Source: G958296245 sp965262055 (GTDB lineage Bacteria > Chloroflexota > Dehalococcoidia > Lucifugimonadales > G958296245). From it: a stretch of 64,000 nucleotides of DNA. The notes beneath the pieces are model-generated. The model was not told where the DNA came from, did not search any database, and saw only the letters and a program-made list of their open reading frames with translations. Shown piece after piece: positions 7,929 through 16,108 of this stretch. Positions within the stretch are counted from its first letter, which is position 1; every line of letters starts with the position of its first letter. The position numbers and the translations under genes were made by a program. The stretch is from the NCBI GenBank assembly GCA_965262055.1, contig CBDHEI010000002.1:124001-188000 (forward strand). Direction: 5' to 3'.

Positions 7929-9923
7929 ATGATCAGATATCTGACGATAGTGTCGTTGGCAATCATAGCGGCGCTCGCGGTCACAGCGTGCAGTAGCGGC
8001 GAAGTCATCAAAGAGGTGGGGGTGCCTGGCGAGACGGTGGTGGTCGAAAGAGAAGTCATCAAAGCGGTGGAGGTGCCTGTCGAGGTGCTGGTCGAGAGAG
8101 AGGTGGTCAAGTAAGTTGAGGTACCCGTCGAGGTTGTGGTCGAGAAAGAAGTGGTCAGGGAGGTTGAGGTACCCGGAGAGACCGTCGTCGTAGAGTCGCA
8201 GGGCGCCGCGGGGCCAGCGGGCGCAGCGGGAGAGGCCGGGACCGGGACCCAGACCGGAGATGGCGCGATGGCGACGCTCGTGCGGCAGCAGCGCATCGTC
8301 GTGCGGACGGTGGGCATGAGCCTCGTAGTGTCCGGAATCCAGAACTCGATGGATGACGTCGCGGCCGTGGCCTACGGCATGGGAGGCTGGACCGTCTCGT
8401 CGGAGAGGTCGTCCGGCTTCAGCGGCAGTATCGCCGTGCGCGTGCCCGCCGAACGGCTCGACGAGGCCATCGCGCAGATAAGAGACATCGCCGTGAATGT
8501 CGAAGCGGAAGTAACCACCAGCAAGGACGTAACCGCCGAATACTTCGACTCTCAATCTCGGCTGAGAAACCTGCGGGCGGCCGAGACCGCCATGCTCAAC
8601 CTGCTCGAACGGGCCAAGGACTCCCGCGACGCCCTCGACATACGTAATTCGCTATTCGAGGTGCAAGAGGCGATCGAGGTCCTGCTTGGCAGGCTCAAGC
8701 TGCTGGAGGAAACCTCGGCCTTCTCGCTGATAAACGTCAACATGCGGGTCGCGCGGGTAGACCTCCGCGTCGACGCGGGCCCCGACCGGATCGTCAGCAT
8801 CGGCCAGACGGCCCGCTTCAAGGCGAGCTTCCACTCGCCCGACGACTCCGCCGCCTACCAGGTGGAGTGGGACTTCGGCGACCGCTCGGAACCGATCGTC
8901 GATTTCTTCACCGCGGCTACAACACAGCCGGGCACCCGCGTCACAGCATCGGTCACGCACGTCTTCGACGACTACCGCGACTCGCCGTACTTCGTCGACG
9001 TGAGGATCACCGGCGCCTCGGAGTCGAGCCCGCTGTTCGGCCAGGACACGATAAAGATCACCGTCCTCGATACCGAGCAGATGCCGGTCGACGCCGGCGA
9101 AAACCAGACCATCGCCGTGGGACGCAGCGTCCGCTTCCGCGCGTTCTTCGAGCCGCCGGAGGGCATCGACGACTTCACCTACACCTGGGACTTCGGGGAC
9201 GGCACGTCACCCGTATCCGGCAACCGCGCCATCCTGACCGAGGACTCCAGCCGCATGGTCACTGCGGTCACCAATCACGTCTACGGAAGCGCCGAGGAGT
9301 CGCCGTACATCGTTCAGATTAAGATGGTGGCCACTGGCGAGGCCGGCGTCGTCGAGGGATCGGACAAGGCCGTCGTGACTGTGACGGAGTTGCCGGCGCT
9401 GATCGTGTCCGCCGGCGAGAATGTCACGGTCGAAGAGCGCGTCCAAGCCAAGCTTAGCGGAACGTTCAACCGGCCGGCCGGGGTCACCAACATGAGGTAC
9501 CGGTGGGGCTTCGGCGACGGCTCGGCCCCCGAGGAGGGCGAGCTCGGCGAAGAGGGCACCGTGATCGAGACCGAGCACGAGTACATCCACCAGAAGTTCT
9601 ACGTCGCCACGCTCACCGTCACGGGCGACAGCGAGGTCGGCCTCGTGGAGGCGTCGAGCAACGTGGACGTCAACGTGGTCGAGGGCAAGGGCTGGGTGGT
9701 TGGCGGGTACGACGTGCGGGGCAACAGCAGGGACGCCGTCAGACTGCTCTCCGTGGTCTTCAAAGGCATCGTGACCGGGGCCATATGGGTCGTTATCCTC
9801 AGCCCGCTCTGGGGCGGCCTGATTGTCCTCGTGTTCCTGCTGAACCGCCTGTCCACCCGCCTGCGTCCGCGCCCAACTCCCCCGCAGCCGCCCAGCCCGA
9901 AAGAAGCCACGCGGGAGGACTGA
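7929..9923 (+). pseudogene. DUF4349-PKD lipoprotein gene interrupted by an in-frame TAA
   Basis: Reading starts at ATG 7929 with a lipoprotein signal (LAVTACSSGE, lipobox Cys about residue 18) and a Val/Glu-rich repeat (KEVGVPGETVVVE and similar). It stops at TAA 8112-8114 and continues in the same frame to 9923. The codon order AAG-TAA-GTT-GAG sits where the repeat predicts AAG-GAA-GTT-GAG, so a single G-to-T change explains the stop. After the stop come a DUF4349 domain (RQQRIVVRTVGMSLVV to the coiled-coil end), three PKD-like domains (each with YxWDFGD or WGFGDG) and one C-terminal TM helix. It is a close paralogue of the next gene. Translation of the second part would lack an export signal. 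Confidence 0.75.
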
Positions 9924-9924
9924 G

Positions 9925-11631
9925 ATGACAAGATATCTGTCGATAGTGCTATTGGCCGTATTGGCAGTGCTCGCGGTCGGGGCGTGCGGCGGAAGCGATG
10001 AGACGAGTGAGAGCGCTGTGGTGACTGAGAGCGGTAGGATGAGAGCGCAGTTAGGTTTGTCCCCTAGCCCTCTCGATCGGATCCGTGGGGCTTTGGACAG
10101 CGATACGGTGGTGAGAGAAGGCTGGGTGGTGGTTGAGGGGGAATCGATCAAAGAGGCGCCGGTCGAGGTGGTGGTCGAGAAGGAAGTGATCAAGGAGGTG
10201 GAGGTCTCCGGTGAGGCAGCCGTCGCTGGCCCGTGGGGACAGTCTGGCCCCGACACGTCGGACGGCAGCGGCGCGATGGCGACGCTCGTGCGGCAGCAGC
10301 GCATCGTCGTGCGGACGGTGGACATGAGCCTCGTGGTGTCCGGCATACAGGCGTCCATGGACGAGGTCGCGGCCCTTGCCTACGGCATGGGAGGCTGGAC
10401 CGTCTCCTCGGAGAGGGCGGACGACTTCAGCGGCTTTGTCACCGTGCGCGTGCCCGCCGAGCGGCTCGACGAAGCGATAGCGCGCCTGAGGGACATCGCC
10501 GTAGAGGTCGAGTCGGAGATTACCACGAGCAAGGACGTGACCGCCGAATACTTCGACTCGCAGTCCCGGCTGAGGAACATGCGCGCGACCGAGACGGCCT
10601 TGCTGAACCTGCTTGAACGGGCGCCCAATGCCCGCGACGCCCTCGCCATCCGGGAGTCGCTTTCCAGGGTCCAGGAGGAGATCGAGGTCCTGCTGGGCAG
10701 GCTCAAGCTGCTGGAAGAGACATCCGTCTTTTCGCTTGTAAGGGTGTACATGCAGCTCGAGCGGGGCGACTTTAGCGTCGACGCCGGACCAGACCAGACG
10801 ACCGCAGTGGGCCGCAGCGTACGCTTCCGCGCCTTCTTCGAGCCGCCGGATGACATCGAGCATTTCACCTACACATGGGACTTCGGGGACGGCACCCACC
10901 CCGTCACCGGCAACCGCGCGATCCTCACCGAGGACTCGCGCCGCATGGTCACAGCGGTCACCCACCACGTCTACGACAGCGCCACCGAGTCGCCCTACAT
11001 CGTTCAGATCAAGATGGTCGGCACCGGCAAGGCCGGCGCCGTCGAGGGCGAGGACAAGGCCGTCGTGACGGTCACGGAGGCCCCGGTCCTGATTGTCTCC
11101 GCCGGCGGCGAGCTGCTTACCGTCGAGGAAGGCGCCAACGCCACCTTCCGCGGCACCTTCACCCGGCCGGTCGGCGTCACCAACCTGAGGTACCGGTGGG
11201 CCTTCCGCGACGGCTCGCCCCCCGTGGAGGGCGTCCTGGGCGGAGATGCCACAAGCATAGAGGTGGAGCACAAGTACATTCACGAGGGGTGGTACGCCGC
11301 CACGCTGACCGTCACCGGAGACAGCGAGGTGGGCACCGTCGAGGCCTCCAGCAGTGCGGAGGTCAGGGTGAAAGAGGGGAAGGGCTGGGTAGTCGGCGGC
11401 TACGACCTGCGCGGCAACACCAAGGATGCCGTCAGACTGCTCTCCGTGGTCTTCAAGGGCATCGTGACGGGGGCCATCTGGATCGTCATCCTAACCCCGC
11501 TCTGGGGAGCCCTGTTTGCCGTCGTGTTCCTGCTGAACCGCCTGTCTAAGCGCCTCCGCCCGAAGCCCCCGCAGCCGCCCAGCTCCGAGGAAGCCACTCA
11601 ACCCGAGGAGGACCCAACCAACAGCGTCTGA
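9925..11631 (+). CDS. DUF4349 and PKD domain lipoprotein
   Basis: A 568-residue envelope protein. Signal peptide with lipobox LAVGAC (Cys about 21), a low-complexity linker with a short Val/Glu repeat (about 65-90), then DUF4349 (about 115-270; RVPAERLDEAIARLRDIAVEVESE, a coiled-coil-rich domain), two PKD-like beta domains (YTWDFGDGTHP and YRWAFRDGSPP), and a C-terminal TM helix (GAIWIVILTPLWGALFAVVFLL) with a basic tail. It starts two bases after the upstream paralogue stops, so it arose by tandem duplication, having one PKD domain fewer. It is predicted to be anchored at both ends or to span the envelope. Function of DUF4349 unknown. Confidence 0.82.
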   Translation: MTRYLSIVLLAVLAVLAVGACGGSDETSESAVVTESGRMRAQLGLSPSPLDRIRGALDSDTVVREGWVVVEGESIKEAPVEVVVEKEVIKEVEVSGEAAVAGPWGQSGPDTSDGSGAMATLVRQQRIVVRTVDMSLVVSGIQASMDEVAALAYGMGGWTVSSERADDFSGFVTVRVPAERLDEAIARLRDIAVEVESEITTSKDVTAEYFDSQSRLRNMRATETALLNLLERAPNARDALAIRESLSRVQEEIEVLLGRLKLLEETSVFSLVRVYMQLERGDFSVDAGPDQTTAVGRSVRFRAFFEPPDDIEHFTYTWDFGDGTHPVTGNRAILTEDSRRMVTAVTHHVYDSATESPYIVQIKMVGTGKAGAVEGEDKAVVTVTEAPVLIVSAGGELLTVEEGANATFRGTFTRPVGVTNLRYRWAFRDGSPPVEGVLGGDATSIEVEHKYIHEGWYAATLTVTGDSEVGTVEASSSAEVRVKEGKGWVVGGYDLRGNTKDAVRLLSVVFKGIVTGAIWIVILTPLWGALFAVVFLLNRLSKRLRPKPPQPPSSEEATQPEEDPTNSV

Positions 11632-11640
11632 ACGGCGGAG

Positions 11641-13179
11641 CTAGACAAGCTCGACCAGGATCTCATGGTGGCCGGTTGCCCCGTCGGGTATGGTCGCCAT
11701 CCTCCGGTGGGTCTGGACCGCGCCGTAGCCGTCCGTCGCACGCACCCGGACCTCCGCATGACGGGACGAGCCTGAAAGCACCCGCGCCTTCCAGATGATC
11801 CACGTGTAGGCCGACAGCGGCTCCGTCATCTCCTCCGCCTCGGTCCAGATCTCTCCCGCGTCGAGACTAAGCTCCACCCTGGAAATGCCCCTGTCACCCG
11901 CAAAAGCCACTCCGGCGATCTGGAGCGCCCCCCTCGGCTGTGCCGTCTTCGTCGCCGGCGTATCGATCCTCGACATCGTCTTGACGACCGGGTCATCGGT
12001 CCAACCACGTTGCTGCCAATAGCCCGCATAGTCAATGGGCACAGGCTCTATCTTCTTCAGCCACTTGACGCTCTTGAGCCCGAAGAAACCCGGGATGATC
12101 AGCCTCGCCGGGAAGCCGTGGCTCTCCGGCAGGGGCTCCCCGTTCATCTCGTAGGCGACCAGCACCTCGTCCCGCATGGCGCGCTCCACGGTAATGCTCT
12201 CGCTGTAGCCGTCCTCGGACTCGAACGCCACGTCCAAGATTCCAGGCTTGAGCCCCGCGCTCTCGAGCACGTCCCTGAGCGGAACCCCGCGCCACAGCGC
12301 CGTGCTGATCAGGTCGCCGCCCACCTCGTTGCTGATGCACTCCAGCGTTACGAACCGCTCGACGGAGGGCAGACCGACCAGCTCCTCGTATGTTAGCGTG
12401 CGTGGCCTCTCCACGAGGCCGGTAATCTCCAGGCCCCAGCGTTCGGAATCAATCACCGGGTCGATGAAGTTCTTGGAAATCACGTAGAACTCCTCGTTCG
12501 GCGTCACCTCGGACGACAGCACGCCAGCGACCCTGAAGCTGGCGCTGTTGGACACCTGGGACCTGGCACGATCTAGCAGGAACTTCCCTCCCACGGCCAG
12601 CGCGGCCACGGCGGACGCCCATACCACCGTCTTTCTAAGCACGGCGCGCCGCCCGTGATCGATGGCATCGCCGGCGCGCGACGCCTCGCCGAAAAGGGCG
12701 GCTAGAGCGACCCCGTACACGGCGTAGGTAACAAGGCTGGCAGCCATGAACGACACCGCGCCGCCTCGGGCGCCGGCTCCGAAGGCGCCGCCCCCAAAGA
12801 CAGGCACGAGAGTCAGCATGCTGACGACCCACAGAACACCCGACACCGCAAGGGCGCGCGGCCACTCCCGCTCCGACGCCGGCAGCCTCGCCGTCATCTG
12901 GCCGTAACCGACCCCCACCGCGCCACCGACCACGACCTGCGCCGCCAGAAGCCCGACGAGCATCGACGGCTTGGCATAGGTCGAAAGCCTCTCTAGGAGG
13001 AAGTCGATTGTTGCGGGCGGCAGGGTCATCGTGAGCCAGTCCGCCGCAAACTCCGTGATGGTCACCGACCCGAGCAACAGCCGCACCGCCACCGTCGCTG
13101 ACACCATGGCCACACCCGCGGCCAGCCCGCGCACTAGGTCCGCCACGGCCGGACGCTCCCTATGTCTCGATGTCGCCAA
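11641..13179 (-). CDS. Membrane-anchored sulfite-oxidase-like molybdopterin oxidoreductase
   Basis: A 512-residue protein with about five hydrophobic helices in residues 15-205, then an oxidoreductase molybdopterin-binding domain. The RFVTLECISNEVGGDLIST segment supplies the Mo-ligating Cys (about residue 278); GVPLRDVLE, EPLPESHGFPARLIIPGFFGLKSVKWLKKIE and the C-terminal Mo-co dimerisation-like domain (VRATDGYGAVQ) are all typical. No haem domain is present, so an external electron acceptor is expected, probably on the outer face of the membrane. The gene overlaps the upstream isomerase gene by 20 bases, indicating translational coupling. Substrate not assigned; related proteins are annotated as sulfite oxidases. 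Confidence 0.85.
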   Translation of the reverse strand: MATSRHRERPAVADLVRGLAAGVAMVSATVAVRLLLGSVTITEFAADWLTMTLPPATIDFLLERLSTYAKPSMLVGLLAAQVVVGGAVGVGYGQMTARLPASEREWPRALAVSGVLWVVSMLTLVPVFGGGAFGAGARGGAVSFMAASLVTYAVYGVALAALFGEASRAGDAIDHGRRAVLRKTVVWASAVAALAVGGKFLLDRARSQVSNSASFRVAGVLSSEVTPNEEFYVISKNFIDPVIDSERWGLEITGLVERPRTLTYEELVGLPSVERFVTLECISNEVGGDLISTALWRGVPLRDVLESAGLKPGILDVAFESEDGYSESITVERAMRDEVLVAYEMNGEPLPESHGFPARLIIPGFFGLKSVKWLKKIEPVPIDYAGYWQQRGWTDDPVVKTMSRIDTPATKTAQPRGALQIAGVAFAGDRGISRVELSLDAGEIWTEAEEMTEPLSAYTWIIWKARVLSGSSRHAEVRVRATDGYGAVQTHRRMATIPDGATGHHEILVELV

Positions 13180-14080
13180 TGACGCTCTTCACGTACTCGA
13201 GGCTTCGCCGGTCGGCGTGGAGGGCGTCGCCAGTCTTGGCGCCTTCGACGGCGAGGTAGCCGTCGTATCCGGCCTCGATCATGGCGTGAATAGCGAAGCG
13301 GTAGTCGATCTCGCCGTCGGGCAGCGGCACGCGCAGGAAGATCGAGTGCCGGTTCTCCGGGATGTGGACCCTGATCAGGTTCTTGCAGTGCCAGTACTTC
13401 GAACGCGGCGCCAGCGCGCTGATCGCCTGCTCGGAGGTCTCCTCCGGCGTCTCGTAGGTCCAGAAGATGTTGCCCAAATCCGGGTTGGCGAACACATGGG
13501 GGCTGTCTATCAGGTCCAGCATGTGAAGGGTCGACCAGCTATTGTCCGTGATCGAGTTCTGGTGCACTTCCAAGGTGACGTTCAGGCCTCTGTCGCCGGC
13601 CATCTTCCCAACCTCACGCAGCACCGCCGCCGTCCGCTCGAAGTCCGCCGTCGACGCCGTCCGGCTCGCGCCCTGCGACACCGGCTCGCCGACGAACGCC
13701 CCCGGCTGGCCGGGGTACCGCAGCCCTCCGCCCGTGCTGGTATTTACTGTCCCGGCTCCTAGCCACGATGCCACCTCCACGACCTTCGCTATGGCCTCCC
13801 GGTTTTGAGACGCCGTCCTCGGGTCGTGATACCCGCCGCCGCCCCTTACGGCCACACACGGGACGCCATGGTCCTCCAACTCCCTGCGCAGCTCGTCCGC
13901 CTGCTGCCGGGTGGCACCCATTCCGCCCACGGACTCCAGGCCCAGCTCCAGCCCGTCGAATCCAACGCGGCTGACGTGCTTCAGGAATCGGCTCCTCGCA
14001 TCGCCCTCGGGCAGCCGAAGCGAGTCCCCTCCCACGTCCGGGTACGAAACGGCGCGGCGGAAAGCGTAGGCTATCTTCAT
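13160..14080 (-). CDS. Sugar phosphate isomerase/epimerase family TIM-barrel protein
   Basis: A 306-residue AP-endonuclease-2/xylose-isomerase-like barrel. Characteristic segments are FDGLELGLESVGG (strand two), GVPCVAVRGGGGYHDP, GAGTVNTSTGG, LNVTLEVHQNSITDN with the metal-binding Glu, VFANPDLGNIFW (Asp ligand), KYWHCKNL (His ligand) and YDGYLAVEGAKTGD (final Glu). Start ATG 14080 follows GGAGGTAGTCC. It lies 24 bases after the L-2-hydroxyglutarate oxidase gene and overlaps the molybdoenzyme, forming a minus-strand operon. The substrate is probably a ketose or inositol derivative. Confidence 0.82.
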   Translation of the reverse strand: MKIAYAFRRAVSYPDVGGDSLRLPEGDARSRFLKHVSRVGFDGLELGLESVGGMGATRQQADELRRELEDHGVPCVAVRGGGGYHDPRTASQNREAIAKVVEVASWLGAGTVNTSTGGGLRYPGQPGAFVGEPVSQGASRTASTADFERTAAVLREVGKMAGDRGLNVTLEVHQNSITDNSWSTLHMLDLIDSPHVFANPDLGNIFWTYETPEETSEQAISALAPRSKYWHCKNLIRVHIPENRHSIFLRVPLPDGEIDYRFAIHAMIEAGYDGYLAVEGAKTGDALHADRRSLEYVKSVIGDIET

Positions 14081-14104
14081 TGGACTACCTCCTCGACCTG
14101 GACG

Positions 14105-15322
14105 TCATGCGGCCACGTCCAGGGATTCCTGGGCAAGCTCCACGATGTGGCTGCCAATTGCGAGCGACGCGGTGGCCGCCGGCGACGGCGCGTTAAGCAC
14201 GTGAATCGACTTGGGGCCCCGGACGATGGCGAAGTCCTGCACGAGCCTCCCCTTGTCATCGACCGCCTGTGCCCTCACGCCGGCGCTCCTGTTCACCAAG
14301 TCGTCCTTGCGCACCTCGGGGACGAGCACCTGCAGAGACTTGGCCATCTTTCCCTTTACGGCGGACCTGTACTGCTCTTGTATCCCCGACCTCCAGTGAG
14401 TGCGCGACATCCGCCAGAAACCCTTGTACGTCAGCGCCCCCCACAGCTCTGCGAGGTCCACGTCGAGACTGCGGTATCCCTCTCGCGCAAAGGCCAGGAC
14501 GGCGTTGGGGCCAGCCTCCACGGTACCGTCGACCCGCTTGGTGAAGTGCACACCCAAGAACGGCAGGCGTGGGTCCGGAACAGGATAGACAAGCCCATTC
14601 ACAAGGCCGGAGCGCTCGGGGGCCAGAGAGAAGAACTCGCCCCGGAAGGGGACTATGCGGAGTCCTGGCTCGATGCCCATCTCCAACGCCAGCTTGTCGG
14701 CGTACAGGCCAGCGCAGTTGATCAGCCGCCTGGCGGCCACCTCGCCAAAGGTAGTCCGTATTCGCACGCCCTCTCGGTCCGCGGACAGCCCAACGACCCG
14801 CGCCCCGGTCAGCACCTCTCCGCCGTTCTCGATCAACTCTGCGACGAAGGCCTGCGCCACCACCCCGTAGTCCACGATGCCGGTCTCCGGAGAATAGACC
14901 GCACGCACGCCAGCCGCGTGCGGTTCGATCTCACGCAGCCGCTCCGGCCCTATGACCTCAAGGCTCGCCACGCCGTTCATCCGGCCTCGCCCATGCAGCT
15001 CCATCAGGCGGGGCACCTCGTCGTCGTTTACGGCAACGATGACCTTACCGCACATCTCGTAGGGAACCCCACGCTCGTCGCAGAACCGGCGGAGCATCTT
15101 GCTGCCCGTGTAGCAGAAGCTCGCTTTGGCGGAGCCGGGAGCGTAGTAGATTCCCGCGTGTATGACGCCGCTGTTGTGGCCCGTCTGGTGCCGTGCTATG
15201 TCGTCTTCCTTTTCCAAGACGACGACCTTCATGCGAGGGAGGCGCCGGGCCAGCAGCATGGCCGTGGAAAGCCCGATGATTCCCCCGCCTACAACGGCAA
15301 TATCGTAGCGTCCGCTGCTCAC
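14105..15322 (-). CDS. lhgO: L-2-hydroxyglutarate oxidase
   Basis: A 405-residue FAD enzyme of the DAO family. The Rossmann motif DIAVVGGGIIGLSTA is at residues 7-21 and VVVLEKEDDIARHQTGHNSGVIHAGIYY follows, a hallmark of LhgO. The FAD contacts RLINCAGLYAD and the C-terminal SIHVLNAPSPAATASLAIG are visible. It converts L-2-hydroxyglutarate to 2-oxoglutarate, delivering electrons to quinone or oxygen. It heads a likely operon with the isomerase-family and molybdoenzyme genes. Length and motif order are standard. Confidence 0.9.
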   Translation of the reverse strand: MSSGRYDIAVVGGGIIGLSTAMLLARRLPRMKVVVLEKEDDIARHQTGHNSGVIHAGIYYAPGSAKASFCYTGSKMLRRFCDERGVPYEMCGKVIVAVNDDEVPRLMELHGRGRMNGVASLEVIGPERLREIEPHAAGVRAVYSPETGIVDYGVVAQAFVAELIENGGEVLTGARVVGLSADREGVRIRTTFGEVAARRLINCAGLYADKLALEMGIEPGLRIVPFRGEFFSLAPERSGLVNGLVYPVPDPRLPFLGVHFTKRVDGTVEAGPNAVLAFAREGYRSLDVDLAELWGALTYKGFWRMSRTHWRSGIQEQYRSAVKGKMAKSLQVLVPEVRKDDLVNRSAGVRAQAVDDKGRLVQDFAIVRGPKSIHVLNAPSPAATASLAIGSHIVELAQESLDVAA

Positions 15323-15374
15323 ACTGCGGATTCTAGCACAGGCGCACTGGGGTCTCCGGGCTACAGCGTCGTCC

Positions 15375-16061
15375 CTACAGCCAGGGCAGAAGCTTGATGC
15401 CGTAGAAACAGGCGTAGGCGACAGCCATGCCCTTTATGGTCTTGCCTGCCCAAACCGCCATCAGGAATTTTCGAACAGGGAAATTGACGCCGCCCGCCAC
15501 TATCCCAATGAGGTCGAAGATGGGGTTGGGGATTATGGATACCACGAAGAGGACCACCATCCCCCTGCGTATGATGAGCCTGCGCACTGTCTGGTACAGC
15601 TCGCTGCGCTCTACGACACTTTTCCCCCCAAAGCCTATGGCGTAGCCGGACAGCTCTCCCACCGCCTCTCCAGCCCCGGAGAGCAGTCCGAGGACGATGG
15701 GATTCAACTCCAGCCCCCCCGCACCGCACACCGCAACGAGCCCAGGAATGGCGAATACCACGCCAGCGGAGCCGAGGACGCTGAAGACGAATACGCCCGG
15801 GTAGCCTATCTTCCTCCAGAATTCAACATCGGTGACGTCAGCAAATAGCACAGTGACCAGAGTTACGGCCAGTATCGACGCAAGACCCACTCCGAGGGTG
15901 ATGAGCTGGAGGCGCCGGTGGGGCGGCAGGGGCGGACCCCACCGATCCGAGGGTGGGCTCTCGTCGCTTGCTACTCCAATGCTGCTCAATCCTGCCCTCC
16001 AGCCGGTGCCATTCCGTCCGGGAGCTGGGCTTTCGCCGCCAACTCCTCCAATGCTGCTCAA
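15375..16061 (-). CDS. DedA/VTT-domain membrane protein
   Basis: A 228-residue frame. Hydrophobic helices begin at about residue 52 (LITLGVGLASILAVTLVTVL). The VTT/SNARE-associated core is visible as GSAGVVFAIPG, GAGEAVGELSGYAIGFGG and SIIPNPIFDLIGIVAGG, with a terminal KTIKGMAVAYACFYG. DedA-like proteins are linked to lipid flipping and membrane homeostasis. The first 40 residues are Gly/Ser/Pro-rich and arise from a 72-base-period direct repeat (15955-16077), so the true start may be an internal GTG or may have been lost when the IS1380 element landed 43 bases upstream. Confidence 0.72.
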   Translation of the reverse strand: MSSIGGVGGESPAPGRNGTGWRAGLSSIGVASDESPPSDRWGPPLPPHRRLQLITLGVGLASILAVTLVTVLFADVTDVEFWRKIGYPGVFVFSVLGSAGVVFAIPGLVAVCGAGGLELNPIVLGLLSGAGEAVGELSGYAIGFGGKSVVERSELYQTVRRLIIRRGMVVLFVVSIIPNPIFDLIGIVAGGVNFPVRKFLMAVWAGKTIKGMAVAYACFYGIKLLPWL

Positions 16062-16077
16062 GACGTCCCTCCAGCCG
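15955..16077. repeat. Two 51-base direct repeats, 72-base period
   Basis: Units at 15955-16005 and 16027-16077 share CTCCAATGCTGCTCAA and CCCTCCAGCCG and differ at about ten positions. The period of 72 bases equals 24 codons, keeping the DedA frame open. They abut an IS insertion. Confidence 0.55.
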
Positions 16078-16108
16078 ACGACTGATAGGGCGACGTCTGT
16101 TCCCTAAG

